Shown here one piece after another: positions 1-10,899 of a stretch of 64,000 nucleotides of DNA. The notes beneath the pieces were generated by a model. That model was not told the DNA's origin. It saw nothing but the letters and a program-made list of their open reading frames with translations, and made no database searches. The stretch is from CAVVZJ01 sp963752755 (lineage in GTDB: Bacteria; Planctomycetota; Planctomycetia; Isosphaerales; Isosphaeraceae), in the NCBI GenBank assembly GCA_963752755.1, contig CAVVZJ010000022.1, forward strand, positions 62,001 to 126,000, read 5' to 3'. The translations under genes and the position numbers were made by a program. Position 1 is the stretch's first letter. Each line of letters begins with the position of its first letter.

Positions 1-1
1 G

Positions 2-1261
2 GCGCAGGTCGCCTCCGCGTTCCCGACGGCCGGAGGGCTTTACCACTGGGCGGCGATCCTGGGCGGTCGCGGCTGGGGCTGGGCCACCGCCTGGTTCAAC
101 CTGGCGGGTCTGATCACGGTGCTCGCCGCGATCAACGTCGGGGCGTATCGCTTCGGCTTGGAGGCGCTCGGCCCGCACCTCGGCATCGACCCGCGAGATC
201 TGAGCCCCACGGTCAACTGGTGGTTGCAGGCGTCCTGCGTGGCCCTCATCACCGGCTCTCAGGCCGCTATCAACCACCTGGGAATCCGGGCGACGACGCG
301 GTTGACCGACTTCAGTGGCTACTGGATCTTGCTGGTGTCTCTGGTGCTTACACTGACCTTGCTCGCCTTTGCACCCGGGCTCGACCCGTCGCGCCTCCTG
401 CACTTCGCGAACTACAGTGGCACCCGGGGCGGCGGCGTCTGGCCCTCGACGGGCAACCTGGCAATGCTCTTCGCGCTCGGTCTGCTGCTACCGGCCTACA
501 CGATCACCGGCTTCGACGCCTCAGCCCACACTGCGGAGGAAACCCGGGGCGCGGCGCGGCAGGTGCCTCGGGGAATCGTACGTTCGGTGATGGTTTCGGG
601 TGTCGCCGGCTGGATCATGCTGGCGGCCGTCGTGCTCGCGATCGACGACATTGACCGTGCCGCCGCTCGGGGCGAGGGGGCGTTCCTTTTCATACTTGAC
701 CGGGCCTTGCCCGGCGGTCTCACTGTGGCCCTGGCCGCGGGGATCGCGTTGGCGCAATACCTCTGCGGGCTGGCAACCGTGACCTCGGCTTCACGGATGG
801 CCTTCGCCTTCGCCCGCGACGGCGGGATGCCGTTCTCGAAGGTACTGCGGCGCGTCAGCCCGCGGCGTCGCACCCCCTCGGTGGCCGTCTGGACCGTCGC
901 AACCGCAGCAGTCCTGTTCACGCTCGATACCCCAGTCTATGCCACGATCACGGCGGTCTGTACGATCTTCCTGTACATCTCCTATGTCGTGCCAACGGGG
1001 CTCGGATTCGTTGCCTACGGCCGGGCCTGGACGGCAATGGGCCCGTGGAACATCGGCCGCTGGTACCGGCCGCTGGCGGCCCTGGCGATGGCGGGTTGCC
1101 TGGGCTTGATCGCCATCGGGATGCAGCCGCCGAACGAGAAGGCGGCGTGGGTGGTCGGCGGCGTCTGTGTGGCGCTCGGAATCGCCTGGTTCGCGTTCGC
1201 CAGACGACGATTCCCTGGACCGCCAGTGGTGAGCCTCGCCAGCCCCGGGTCGGAGGCGTGA
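2..1261 (+). CDS. APC-family amino acid permease (5' end outside window)
   Basis: Integral membrane transporter that would move amino acids or related amines across the cytoplasmic membrane. The frame is open from base 2 and has no start in the window, so the N-terminal part (first one or two helices) is missing. The first visible residues, SAFPTAGGLYHWAAILGG, match the conserved helix 2-3 loop of the APC/GABA-permease type. Many hydrophobic segments follow, with a conserved GFDASAHTAEETRGA stretch typical of this subfamily. The C-terminus ends in a basic cluster (FARRRFPGPP). The substrate cannot be told from sequence. An 86-bp gap separates it from the DUF1080 gene, which has its own ribosome-binding site. 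Confidence 0.85.
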   Translation, partial: AQVASAFPTAGGLYHWAAILGGRGWGWATAWFNLAGLITVLAAINVGAYRFGLEALGPHLGIDPRDLSPTVNWWLQASCVALITGSQAAINHLGIRATTRLTDFSGYWILLVSLVLTLTLLAFAPGLDPSRLLHFANYSGTRGGGVWPSTGNLAMLFALGLLLPAYTITGFDASAHTAEETRGAARQVPRGIVRSVMVSGVAGWIMLAAVVLAIDDIDRAAARGEGAFLFILDRALPGGLTVALAAGIALAQYLCGLATVTSASRMAFAFARDGGMPFSKVLRRVSPRRRTPSVAVWTVATAAVLFTLDTPVYATITAVCTIFLYISYVVPTGLGFVAYGRAWTAMGPWNIGRWYRPLAALAMAGCLGLIAIGMQPPNEKAAWVVGGVCVALGIAWFAFARRRFPGPPVVSLASPGSEA

Positions 1262-1347
1262 GACCGAAATCCCGGATTTGGAAGATTCTCTCCCTGACGT
1301 CGGGTCGACGTCGTAACCCTCGCATCACCCATGAGGAGTGGATCAAC

Positions 1348-2145
1348 ATGAATCACCGGACCTTCCGGGCGATCGGCCTCGCCCTCGGGCTAGCGCTGCC
1401 CCTCCCACTCGTTGCCAACGGACAGGACAAGCCCGAGGAGGGGAAGTGGATCAGCCTTTTCAACGGCAAGGACCTGGACGGCTGGACGGTCAAGGTCCAG
1501 GGTTATGAGCCGGGGGACAACTTCGGGAATACTTTCCGCGTCGAGGACGGAATCTTGAAGGTCTCCTATGACCAGTACCCCAAATTCGACGGCAAGTTCG
1601 GCCATCTGTTCACCAACCACAAGTATTCTCATTACAAGCTGCGAGCGGAATACCGCTTCGTGGGTGAGCAGGCGCCGGGCGGACCGCCCTGGGCCTTCCG
1701 CAACAGCGGCCTGATGATTCACGGTCAGACCCCGGAGAGCATGCGGAAGGATCAGGACTTCCCTGTCTCGATCGAGGTCCAGCTCCTGGGCGGCGACGGT
1801 CAGAAGGAGCGGCCGACGGCGAACCTCTGTACTCCGGGCACCAATGTTGTCATGAACGGCGAGCTGATCACCCGCCACTGCACCAACTCGCGGTCGAAGA
1901 CCTACCACGGCGACCAGTGGGTGACCGTCGAGGTCGAGGTCCACGGCGATGGCAAGATCATCCATCGCGTGGCGGGCGAAACCGTGCTGGTGTACGAGAA
2001 GCCCCAACTCGACGAGCGTGACGCCGACGCTCAGAAGCTCATCAAGGATGGAGAGAAGTTGATCAAGGAAGGCACGATCTCGCTCCAGTCCGAGAGCCAT
2101 CCGGTCGAGTTTCGCAAGGTGGAGATCCTTCCCCTGAAGGACTGA
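1348..2145 (+). CDS. Secreted DUF1080 (3-keto-disaccharide hydrolase-like) protein
   Basis: About 265 aa with a signal peptide at residues 1-26 and then a DUF1080 domain that opens with WISLFNGKDLDGW, the family hallmark. DUF1080 is a concanavalin-like beta-sandwich; some members cleave 3-keto-glycosides and many others in Planctomycetes have unknown carbohydrate roles. Its motifs NSGLMIHG and SIEVQLLGGDG are standard for the fold. The ATG at 1348 is preceded by GAGGAG (1333-1338) and is immediately followed by the signal peptide, so the longer in-frame extension upstream is rejected. The protein is exported, probably to the periplasm. The gene is intact and convergent with the SDR gene. Confidence 0.86.
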   Translation: MNHRTFRAIGLALGLALPLPLVANGQDKPEEGKWISLFNGKDLDGWTVKVQGYEPGDNFGNTFRVEDGILKVSYDQYPKFDGKFGHLFTNHKYSHYKLRAEYRFVGEQAPGGPPWAFRNSGLMIHGQTPESMRKDQDFPVSIEVQLLGGDGQKERPTANLCTPGTNVVMNGELITRHCTNSRSKTYHGDQWVTVEVEVHGDGKIIHRVAGETVLVYEKPQLDERDADAQKLIKDGEKLIKEGTISLQSESHPVEFRKVEILPLKD

Positions 2146-2164
2146 CCGCCCCCGGCACTGATCC

Positions 2165-2965
2165 TCAGCAGATCACCGGCTCATCACTGATCTTGATGAT
2201 GGCGGAGGCGCCGCCGTCGATCGGGAGGAGATGGCCGGTGATCATCGCCGCGGCCTCGGAGGCGAGGAAGACGACCGGACCGACGACGTCCTCTGGCTCC
2301 CCAAGCCGTCCCAGAGGAACTCGGTCGAGGATGCGACTGAGGGCCGACTGGTTCGCGAGCAAGGGCCGGTTCATTTCCGTCCGGAACCAGCCGGGCGCGA
2401 CGGCATTGACGCGGACACCATCCCTGGCCCATTCGGCGGCCAGGTCGCGAGTGAGAGCGGCGATCGCCCCCTTGGTGCTGCAATAGATCGCGTTGCCTCG
2501 GCCCAGGCCGACCAGCCCACCACCCAATGCTGATACGTTGATGATGCTGCCAGAGCGACGGGCGACCATCGGTCGGCCGACCTCACGGGCCATCAGGAAC
2601 GTGCCGATCTGGTTGATCCGGATGACCTCCTCCCACTCTGCGGCCGTCCAGTCGTCGAGCGCGATCCTCCTGGTGATCCCGGCATTATTGACGAGAATGT
2701 CGATCTGTCCGAAGTGCTCTATCGCCGCCGCGACCGTACCACGGACGTCCTCCTCGCTGGCCACGTCCCCAGCCAGAGCGATCGCCTTGCGTCCCAGGCC
2801 GCGAATCGCCTCTGCGGACGCCTCTGCCCCCGTCGGCTCGCGATCGACGAGCGCCACGTCGGCTCCCTGGCGGGCGAGTCCCAGCGAAATCGCCCGGCCA
2901 AGGCCTCGCGCAGCGCCGGTGACGAGGGCGGTCCGTCCGCTGAGGTCGAAGAGGGACGAGGGCAC
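2165..2965 (-). CDS. SDR-family NAD(P)-dependent oxidoreductase
   Basis: Classical short-chain dehydrogenase of about 266 aa. The cofactor motif TGAARGLG sits near residue 15, NNAG in the middle, and the catalytic Ser-Tyr-Lys set is visible as INVSALGG followed by YCSTK. The C-terminal PIDGG is also typical. It most resembles gluconate 5-dehydrogenase or 3-oxoacyl reductase-like SDRs; the sugar genes upstream favour a sugar or sugar-acid substrate, which is inference. I chose the GTG at 2965 because GGAGGAA (2978-2972) lies just before it; a TTG at 2980 would overlap that site. It is last in a minus-strand operon after the isomerase and MFS genes, 24 bp from the MFS stop. No frame errors are seen. 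Confidence 0.88.
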   Translation of the reverse strand: MPSSLFDLSGRTALVTGAARGLGRAISLGLARQGADVALVDREPTGAEASAEAIRGLGRKAIALAGDVASEEDVRGTVAAAIEHFGQIDILVNNAGITRRIALDDWTAAEWEEVIRINQIGTFLMAREVGRPMVARRSGSIINVSALGGGLVGLGRGNAIYCSTKGAIAALTRDLAAEWARDGVRVNAVAPGWFRTEMNRPLLANQSALSRILDRVPLGRLGEPEDVVGPVVFLASEAAAMITGHLLPIDGGASAIIKISDEPVIC

Positions 2966-2989
2966 TTCGGGTTCCTCCAACGGCTCAGG

Positions 2990-4352
2990 TCAATCGGTCC
3001 CCTGCGGGATCGTCTCGGTAACATCGACGCGGAGCCAGCAGAGAGCGCCGAGGAAGTAGCTGGCGGAGAAGATCACGAACGGCAGCGTCAGCGATTCCCG
3101 ATGCAGCAACTCACCCGTCACCAGGGCGGCCACGGCCGCCATCAGGCTCGCCATCATATTCATGGCGCCGGCGAGCGTGCCGGCGTGTCGCTCACCGATG
3201 TCGCTGGCCGCAGCCCAGGCCGGCCCCATCGCGAGGTCATTCCCGATGAAGATCAACGCATAGACCACGCCGAGCCAGATCGGGCTCCCGATCCAGGGTG
3301 GAAGCAGCATCATCGCTCCCCGCCAGTGCCATTCCCGACCCGCCGACCAGCCGGCGTCCCCAGCGTCGATGACGCGAGCGGCACAGCAGTCGGTCGGAGA
3401 GCACGCCGCCCGAGATGCACGCCAGCACGCCGAAGGCGAACGGCACCCCGGTGAGCCACTTCGACGTGTCCTTGCCGAAGTGGCGAAACTCTTCGAGGTA
3501 ATTCGCATTCAGGAACAGGAAGAAGTTCCCGCTGTAGCCGAGGAAGCCGTACATCAGCCAGAGCGCCAGACGTTCGTCGAACCGCAGCATCGCCCCCCAG
3601 GGGCGCCGTGGTGCGTGGCCGGCTTCCGCGCCGCCCGTCCCGAGGCGATCAGCGTCCGCTCGGCCTCGTTGACACGAGGCGACTCCTCCGGCCGGTTGCG
3701 GAACCAAGGGCCGACCGCCAGGCACCAGAAGAATCCCAGGCCCGCGCCGACCGCCAGTGGATATCGCCAGTTGCCCAGATCTTCGAGCAACTCCACCATC
3801 AGCAGAGGTGCCAGCATCCCGCCAACCCGGCTTGCCATCCAGACCAAGCCCTGTGCCAGGCCCCGCTCTGTCGTCGGCATCCAGTCGGCCATCACCCGCG
3901 AGAGCAACGGGAATGTGCCCGCCTGGAACATTCCGAACAGGAACCGGAGGACCAGCAGGAACCCGAGCTGCACCGTCAGCACTTTCGGCAGCAGACCCGC
4001 CATCGCCACACCCGCCGTCATCGTCGAGCCGCCAATGACGACCGCGATCAACAAGTGCCGCGACCCGAAGCCGATCGCCCAGCCGACCCCAGGGGACTTC
4101 AAAGACCCCATAAGCTATCATGAAGGCAACCGTCATGTACCCCAGATGCCGGACGTCCATCCCGAGGTCATGGAGCATCTCCGTCGAGATCGACTGAAAC
4201 CCCGCGCGGTGGATGTAGGTGATGACCGCCAGGCGCAGGCCGCACCCAGCACGAGAACACGCATCGCGCGACGCCGGGCCGCGTTCGGGCAGTCCCCCGA
4301 CCGGCCTGGGTCCCACCGCCCTCGCTCGCCCGATCTCGTTCGGAGTCGTCAT
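2990..4352 (-). CDS. MFS transporter, apparent frameshifts
   Basis: Major facilitator transporter, probably for a sugar acid or related anion, of about 450 aa once reconstructed. Recognisable pieces lie in three frames: TYIHRAGFQSISTEMLHDLG (first helix region), IAVVIGGSTMTAGVAMAGLL, a central LMYGFLGYSGNFFLF, and a C-terminal half with GPAWAAASDIGERHAGTLAG. Joining them needs one extra base near 4068, one missing base near 3600 beside a C4/G6 run, and one extra base near 3318; the first 40 residues are also disturbed. The ATG overlaps the isomerase stop as ATGA (4352-4349), which indicates translational coupling. The breaks fall in conserved regions and look like sequence errors rather than decay. 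Confidence 0.75.
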
Positions 4353-5176
4353 CGTCCCTCCGGATTGTCGGGGGCACTGTCCCAGAGCCCAAGCGCGACG
4401 CAGGAAGTCCGCCGAGTCGCGGGCCGCCACGTCCCAGGCCAGGCCGCGGTAAACCTTCAGGGACACGAACCGATCGTATCCCGCCTGCTCCAGTTCCGAC
4501 AGGACCCCGCGAAAATCCAGGTGCCCCCCGCCGAACGGGCCGCCGGTCGTCTCGCAGAGGTGGACATGACGGGCCTTCGGCCCATGCAGCCGGATCGCGT
4601 CAAGGATGGACTTTTCCTCGATATTCAGATGAAACGTGTCGAGCATGTAGCCGAACGCCGTCGAGCCGACCCGTTCCGCCATCGCCGCTGCCTCGGCGGC
4701 GCTGTTGTTGAACCCGACCTGGAGGTGATTCACCGGCTCCAGCACCACCGCGACGCCCCGTTCCTCGGCCGCCGGCGCCAGCCGACGGAGGCAACCGGCG
4801 ATCCGCTCCAGGGCTTTCGCCTCGTCGGGTTCATCCGATCGCAACCCCTGCATCAAGCCGACCACGATCAAGGCGCCCAGGACCGCGGCCTGTTCCACGT
4901 AGTCCCGCAGCCGGGCGACGGCCCGTTCCCGGATCGCCTCGTCCGGGCTCGACAGGCAAAGCCCCTCGTTCGGATACGACCAGCCCGTGAGCAGCGAGAC
5001 CACCGGCATTCCCGACCGCTCGGCGAGCCTCGCGACGTCCTCGATCGCATACGGCAGCGGGTGGAAGGCCGACAAGCTCGATCCCGTCGTAGCCGAGCGA
5101 GGCCAGGGTCTCCATCCGTCGGGCCAGGTCGTCGAGCTGTCGAATCGGCTCATAGAACAGGAAGCTGGTATTTCAT
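4349..5176 (-). CDS. Sugar phosphate isomerase/epimerase (TIM barrel), apparent frameshifts
   Basis: Xylose-isomerase-like TIM barrel (AP endonuclease 2 superfamily), about 274 aa after reconstruction, likely acting on a keto sugar or hydroxypyruvate-type substrate. Metal-site segments are visible: VVLEPVNH, GYMLDTFHLNIEE, HVHLCET and GGHLDF. Three single extra bases are inferred: near 5167 just after the ATG, near 5068 (GLPPAAV where GFHPLPYAIED continues in the next frame), and near 4391, which hides the natural TGA. After correction the stop overlaps the MFS ATG. It heads the isomerase-MFS-SDR operon and is divergent from the dehydrogenase at 5403. The exact substrate is unknown. Confidence 0.76.
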
Positions 5177-5402
5177 GATCGTTTTCCATCGTGATTCGCA
5201 CCTCGATGCTCCGGCATGAGAGATACGCCCCGGCGCGGCCGACTGCAAGGGTGGTACCCGGAATTCGATCGGCTCAGCACGTCGTTCCTCACCTCATGCG
5301 AACCGACGCCGACTCTGGCATGCCGGCCCCCGATCGAGGATAGTGGGCCTGAGTCGCTTTTCCGGATCACTCTCCCGGCTCGCCTTTCGATGGACCGACT
5401 CC

Positions 5403-8324
5403 ATGCGGCAAATCGCCCCGACTCTCGCGCTCGGACTCGCCTTCTGTGTTGGCCTCGGGCGTTCGGCCTCCGAGGCTTTCCCCGAGTCCGAGCCTCCCTC
5501 GCCTCAATCGATTCTCGCGAGCCTGCGGCTGGCCGATCCCGACTTGATCGTCGATCTGGTCGCCTCCGAGCCCGACGTGGTCAGCCCCGTAGCGATCGCC
5601 TGGGATGAGAACGGCGTCCTTTTCGTGGCCGAGATGGCCGACTACCCCGCCGGTCCTGGCTCCGGCCGCATCCGGCGGCTGGAAGACCGTGACGGCGACG
5701 GCCGCTTCGAGCGCGTCACGGCCTTCGCCTGCGGTCTGCCCTACCCCAACGGCCTCCTGCCCTGGAATGGTGGCGTGCTCGTCACCGCCGCCCCCGACAT
5801 CCTCTTTCTGCGCGATGCCGACGGCGACGGCGTGGCCGACGAGCGCCGGGTCATCCTCACCGGCTTCGTCGAGGGCAACCAGCAACTCCGCGTCAACGGC
5901 CTCGCCCGGGGGCTCGACAACTGGATCTACGGCGCCAACGGCCGCAGCGGCGGCCTCGTCCGCCCCCCCAACGTCCCCCCAGAGCAAGCCGTCTCGATCG
6001 ACCGCCACGACTTCCGCTTCCGTCCGCGGACCGGTCAGGTCGAGGCCGTCGCTGGCTTCAGCCAGTTCGGTCTGCCGCGCGACGACTGGGGAAACCGCTT
6101 CCCGTCGTGGAACACCGTCCCCCTGCGCCACGTCGTCCTCGAAGACCGCGACTTGACCCGCAACCCGTACCTCGCCGAGCCCTCCACCGTCGCCCCGATC
6201 CTTGACACCGCCGACGGCGGCCGGGTTTACTCCCTCGCCCCGCCCCAACCGCGCTTCAACGCCGAGTCGGTTGCCTTCTTCAATGCCAGTTGCGGCCCCA
6301 CGATCTTCCGCGGTGATGCCCTCGGTCCCTCCTATCGCGGCAACGCCTTCGTCTGCGAACCGTTGACGAACATCGTCCATCGCCGCCTCCTCGAACCCGA
6401 CGGCCCCACCTTCCTGGCCCGTCGCGCCGAGCCGGGCCGCGAGTTCCTCGCCGCCACGCATCCCTGGTTTCATCCCGTCAACTTGGCCACCGGCCCCGAC
6501 GGCTCTCTCTATGTTGTCGATTTCGGCCCGCGCTGGTCGAGCATCCCGCCTTCGTCCCCGAGGCGATGCGCCCCACGATCGACTTCCGCGAAGGCTCCCA
6601 GACCGGCCGCCTCTGGCGGGTCCGCCGCCGCGACGGAAACAACACTCGACCGGACCAGCGACCCCAGCTCGGTCATGCCGATCTGGCCCAGCTCGTCGCG
6701 GCCTTGAACCAATCCAACGGCTGGTGGCGCGACACCGCCCAGCGCCTCCTGGTCGATCGCCGTGACAGGGCGGCCGTCCCCTTGCTGGAACACCTCCTCG
6801 AAACGAGCGAGTATCCCCTCGCTCGCGTCCATGCCCTCTGGACGCTCGACGGCCTTGAATCGCTGCGAGACCCGCTGATCCTCCGCTCCCTGAACGACCC
6901 CCATCCGGGCGTCCGCGCAGGCCCTCCGCCTCTGCGAAGGTCGGGAAGGCCGCTTCGCCGCAGCGATCCTGGCATTGGCCGACGACCCCGACCCCCGCGT
7001 CCGGTTCCGCTGTGCGCTGTCCTTGGGGAATCTCCCCGGTCCGGAAGCCGCTTCGGCACTGTCCCGGATCGCCACGCGAGACGTGGCCGATCCGTGGACC
7101 CGCCTCGCGATCCTCTCCGGCCTGGGGCACACCTGCCTCCCGTTCCTGCAGGCCTTGAAGGATCGCAGCGAACACTGGGTCGCCGACCCCTCGTCCAATC
7201 AAACACAATTGCTGTCCCAGTGCGGCGGCATTGCCGGTTCGCGCAGGGATGAGCGAGAGATCGCCGACACCCTGCAACTCCTCTCCCGGCCGGAGCCCGG
7301 TCCCGGCTCGATCGCGTTCCTCGCGGGCCTCGCGACGGGACTCGACCGGACAGACCGTAATCGCCTGGCATCGAGGAAAGAGTTGTCCAATTCCCTGGCT
7401 CGCCTGACCCCACGACCGGAGAGATGGCTCAACCTGGCCCGCAAGCTGGCCCGCGACGCGTCGCAGCCGGCCGACCGCCGGGCGCTCGCCCTCGGTGTCC
7501 TCACCAAAATGCAGGCGGAGGGTGTCGGCGACGTTTTGCTCGGCATGCTGGAACCGGACCAGCCCGTCGAGGTTCAGGCCGCCGCCGCGCGGGAACTGGC
7601 GGTCGTCGGAGACCGGGCGATCGTCGCGAAGGCCCTCGAAGGTTGGGGACGCTTCCCGATCGCGACCCGCCGCCAGCTCCTTGCCTCCTTGATCCGCACG
7701 AGCAACCTCGCCGCCTCCCTGCTCGACGCCGTCGAGGCCGATCGGATCGCGCCGGCGGAGATCGACCCCGCGGTCCGGGAGAGCCTGCTCCGACTGCCCG
7801 ACCCGACACTCCACCGTCGCGTCGAGACGCTGCTCCGCCGCCCCGACTCCTCAGATCGACAGCGCGTGATCCGCGAGCTTGCCGGCGCTCTGGAACGGCC
7901 CGGCGATCCCCGTCACGGGGCATCGGTCTTCGAGCGCAACTGCGCCAGTTGCCACGTCTTCCGCGGCCGCGGCCACGGCGTCGGCCCCGACCTCTCCGGC
8001 ATCGCGGGACGGCCGGCCGCCTCCCTCCTCACCGACATCCTCGACCCCAACCGCGAGGTATCGCCCGACTACCAGAGCTTCGTCCTTTTGACCCGCCGCG
8101 GCGAGCTTCTCAACGGCCTGATCGCGGGCGAGACCGCTTCCAGCATCCGCCTCCGTCGCGGCGAGTCGGTCGAGGAGACGGTCCTCCGCTCGGACGTCGA
8201 GGAACTCCGCAACACCGGCCGCTCCCTCATGCCCGAGGGCCTGGAACAATCCTTGAGCCCCCAGGACCTCGCCGACCTGTTCGCCTTCCTCCGACAGCCA
8301 ACCATGGAACCGAAGGCACCTTGA
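5403..8324 (+). CDS. Secreted dehydrogenase-like propeller with HEAT repeats and cytochrome c domain, frameshifted
   Basis: Large exported protein of about 970 aa, of the Planctomycetes 'membrane-bound dehydrogenase plus heme-binding domain' type. Order: signal peptide (residues 1-25), a sorbosone-dehydrogenase-like beta-propeller (VAIAWDENGVLFVAEM, RLEDRDGDGRFERVT), HEAT-like helical repeats from about residue 400, then a C-terminal c-type heme domain with CASCH near 7950 followed by GPDLSGIAGRPA. Such proteins are thought to oxidise sugars or alcohols and pass electrons to cytochromes; the substrate here is unknown. One lost base near 6530 and one extra base near 6921 split the frame. ATG 5403 precedes the signal peptide directly; the upstream GTG at 5343 is less likely. 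Confidence 0.8.
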
Positions 8325-8434
8325 GTCTCCGGAGTCCTGTCCTCCAAGCAGAGGGCCGATTCACCACCTACCATCACCCCCCGGCCTCCATTCTCGCTCT
8401 GATCATCCGCCCACTCCGCTCTCCACAACCGCGC

Positions 8435-9505
8435 TCATTCCTGGGGCGGTTCCTCGTCGTAGAGGGCGGCACAATCGACCAGCCTCGCCTCGCCCCCATC
8501 ATGGACGGCCATCTTGCTGCCTGCCCACAGGCTGGCCCCCGCGAACCGGCCGTCCTTGGAGACGCAGTAGAACTTGACGTTGAAGTTCGGCCGCCCCTTC
8601 GCATCCTGGAGTCGCCGATCCTTGTTCGTCGCCGCGATCCGCCTGCAAGCTTCGAGCGCTGCATCCTGAGGCGTGAGCCCGCGACGCATCGCCTCGACGA
8701 TCGTGTGGCTGGACAGGTTCAGCAGGTTCGCCTCGCCGCGGCCGGTTGAGCCGGCCGAGCCGACCTCGTTGTCGAGCCAGAGCCCGGCGCCGAGGATGGG
8801 TGAGTCGCCGACACGTCCGGGAATCTTGAAGTACAGGCCCGAGGTCGTGGTCACACAGCCGAGTTCGCCGTGGGTGTCGAGCGCGGACAGGTGGATCGTG
8901 CCGTGCTCGCGGACGTAATCCGGGCCGAAGAATTTCCTCACAACCGGATCGACGTCATCAGGCGGCGGAGGGATGCGGTCGTCGATCTTGCTGTTCGTCT
9001 CCTTCCAGTAGAGCCAGATTTTCCGCGAATCCTCCGTGAGCAGGTCCACCTCGGGAATGCCATGCATCCGGGCGAATCGCAGGGCTCCCTCCCCGACGAG
9101 CAAGCAGTGATCCGTCCGCTTCATGACCAACCTCGCGACGGCCGCCGGATGCATGATGTGGCGCAAGGCGGCCACCGCGCCGCCGCCGTGGGTTGGACCG
9201 TGCATGACAGCCGAATCCAACTCGACAACACCGTCCTCGTTCGGGATGCCTCCGAAGCCGACCGAATGGTCGTCTGGATCAGCCTCGACGATCCCCACCC
9301 CGGCGACCGCGGCGTCGAGCGGGTCGGCGCCGGCCTTCATCAGCTCGACGGCCTTCGCGACCGCCTTCAATCCGTTGGCACTGGCGACCGCCAGGGGGCG
9401 CTTGCCGCCGGGCGGTTTCTGGGGCGAGGCACCCATCAGGGCCGTGGCGCCCAGTCCGGCCAGGCTAGCGACGAGGAAATCGCGACGGTGGACACCCTCG
9501 GTCAT
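8435..9505 (-). CDS. Tat-exported N4-(beta-N-acetylglucosaminyl)-L-asparaginase / isoaspartyl peptidase family
   Basis: N-terminal nucleophile hydrolase of about 356 aa. The N-terminus MTEGVHRRDFLVASLAG is a twin-arginine signal. The nucleophile threonine is in REHGTIHLSALD, where autoproteolysis before Thr would give alpha and beta chains. GGIPNEDGVVELDSAVM and GRVGDSPILGAGLW are glycosylasparaginase-family segments. The family cleaves the GlcNAc-Asn link of glycoproteins or isoaspartyl peptides; here it would act outside the cytoplasm. A longer frame upstream is open to 9757 but the Tat signal fixes the start at 9505. The gene is intact, convergent with the dehydrogenase and divergent from the HEAT lipoprotein. 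Confidence 0.88.
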   Translation of the reverse strand: MTEGVHRRDFLVASLAGLGATALMGASPQKPPGGKRPLAVASANGLKAVAKAVELMKAGADPLDAAVAGVGIVEADPDDHSVGFGGIPNEDGVVELDSAVMHGPTHGGGAVAALRHIMHPAAVARLVMKRTDHCLLVGEGALRFARMHGIPEVDLLTEDSRKIWLYWKETNSKIDDRIPPPPDDVDPVVRKFFGPDYVREHGTIHLSALDTHGELGCVTTTSGLYFKIPGRVGDSPILGAGLWLDNEVGSAGSTGRGEANLLNLSSHTIVEAMRRGLTPQDAALEACRRIAATNKDRRLQDAKGRPNFNVKFYCVSKDGRFAGASLWAGSKMAVHDGGEARLVDCAALYDEEPPQE

Positions 9506-9786
9506 CGGTTCGGCTCCTGTCAACGCGATCGCGGGGACGGATTGAGCGTGGCGGTCGTCCGGAGGCCCGAGCATAACGATCTCGGGCGGTCGGGACCACG
9601 GTGGGCCGGCATTCTTACGGTCGTTGGGTTGACCTTGGCTGATCGCGGGCAGGCCGGTATATTCCGCCCGCGACTTCTCGTCACCTGTCAGCGCCGCACT
9701 TCGATTCTCACCTCGTGGATCAGCGGCTTGTCGTTTTCCCAACCGACCCGATGCCAACCATTGGCCGCCCTCGCGCGGCGGGGCTC

Positions 9787-10656
9787 ATGCTCATGGCTGG
9801 AAAGCATCCGAAGACGTCCCGGCACGCAGTCCCGGTCCTGGCACTCGCCCTGGCCCTGGCAGTCGTGTCGGGTCCGGGATGCGCCAGCTACATCGGCACG
9901 ACCGCGACAAGTTTTCTCCACCGGATTCGCGACGATCGGGACCCGAACATCCGCTATCTCGCCTACACCAAGCTTGCCAACCCGAACTGCTTCGACGGCG
10001 AGCCGCAAAAAATCGAGGCCGTCGAGGTGCTCGGCTCGGCCCTACTCAGCAAGAAGGAGCCGGCGATCACCCGCGCCGTGATCTGCCGGACGCTTGGCGA
10101 GATCGGCCGCCCCGAGGCCCGAGAACCCCTGCTCCGGATGATCGACGACCCCGAGCCCGTCATCCGCGCCGCCGCCTGCCGGGCCCTGGGCAAGGTCGGG
10201 AAGCCGGACGACGCGGTCGTTCTCTCCCGCCTGATGGTCGCCGATCAGGATCCGGATTGCCGGATCGCCGCGATCGAGGGTATCCGGACCCTCCATAGTC
10301 CCGACCCTCGGATTACCGTTGTGCTGGTCGATGCGATGGAGAACTCCGATCCCGCGATCCGGCTGGCCGCTTACGAAGCCCTCCAGACAACCACCGGCCA
10401 GGATCTCGGTCCCGATCCGAAAGCCTGGGAGGCCCTTGCCCAGAACCCGGACCGCGACCCAGCCACCCCCTCGTCCGACCCGACCCCTTCACCGGCCCCG
10501 GCTCCAGCCAATCCCAGCCCGGCCTTGACCCGGGCCCCTGCCCCGGCTGCTCCCACTCCAACCAGCAACCCACCCCCGGCCCGCAGGCGACCGCCCGGCA
10601 TTCCACCCTCCGATCCCGACGAGGCTGTCCGCGCCGGGTTCCTCGCCCCCCACTGA
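9787..10656 (+). CDS. HEAT-repeat lipoprotein with Pro-rich tail
   Basis: About 289 aa. A hydrophobic signal runs into SGPGC, a lipobox-like site, so the protein is probably a lipid-anchored exported protein. Residues about 40-220 form HEAT/PBS-lyase-like helical repeats (AICRTLGEIGRPEAREPLL; CRALGKVGKPDDAVVL; IEGIRTLHSPDPRI), a scaffold for protein binding. The last 70 residues are low-complexity Pro/Ala/Thr (PSPAPAPANPSPA), perhaps spanning the periplasm or cell wall. ATG 9787 is chosen over an upstream GTG at 9715 because it leads directly into the signal; ATG 9793 is equally possible. No catalytic motif is visible; the role is unknown. Confidence 0.75.
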   Translation: MLMAGKHPKTSRHAVPVLALALALAVVSGPGCASYIGTTATSFLHRIRDDRDPNIRYLAYTKLANPNCFDGEPQKIEAVEVLGSALLSKKEPAITRAVICRTLGEIGRPEAREPLLRMIDDPEPVIRAAACRALGKVGKPDDAVVLSRLMVADQDPDCRIAAIEGIRTLHSPDPRITVVLVDAMENSDPAIRLAAYEALQTTTGQDLGPDPKAWEALAQNPDRDPATPSSDPTPSPAPAPANPSPALTRAPAPAAPTPTSNPPPARRRPPGIPPSDPDEAVRAGFLAPH

Positions 10657-10899
10657 TGCCAGGACGATCGACCGCTCCGGTGTTGTGAGCAGCCGTTCCC
10701 TCACCCCCTCCGCCTACCCGTGGGAGTGTGGCCGCGAAGTGGCCGGCGAAAAACTCACGACGTCGCACCTCAAAACTGTCAATCGCCCGGCTCCTCGAGA
10801 GCACCGTAGGCAACGCGGTCGCATGTCGTTAGATTGGGTAACGCGCTTCCCCTTCCGCGCTGCCTCCCCGATGACTCGCACCCAGACCGCAATACGTCC

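Noticed and set aside
5367..7814. 815-codon minus-strand frame over the dehydrogenase gene
   Set aside because: Antisense to a gene with signal peptide, propeller and CxxCH; composition is Gly/Arg/Glu-rich as expected for a shadow frame.
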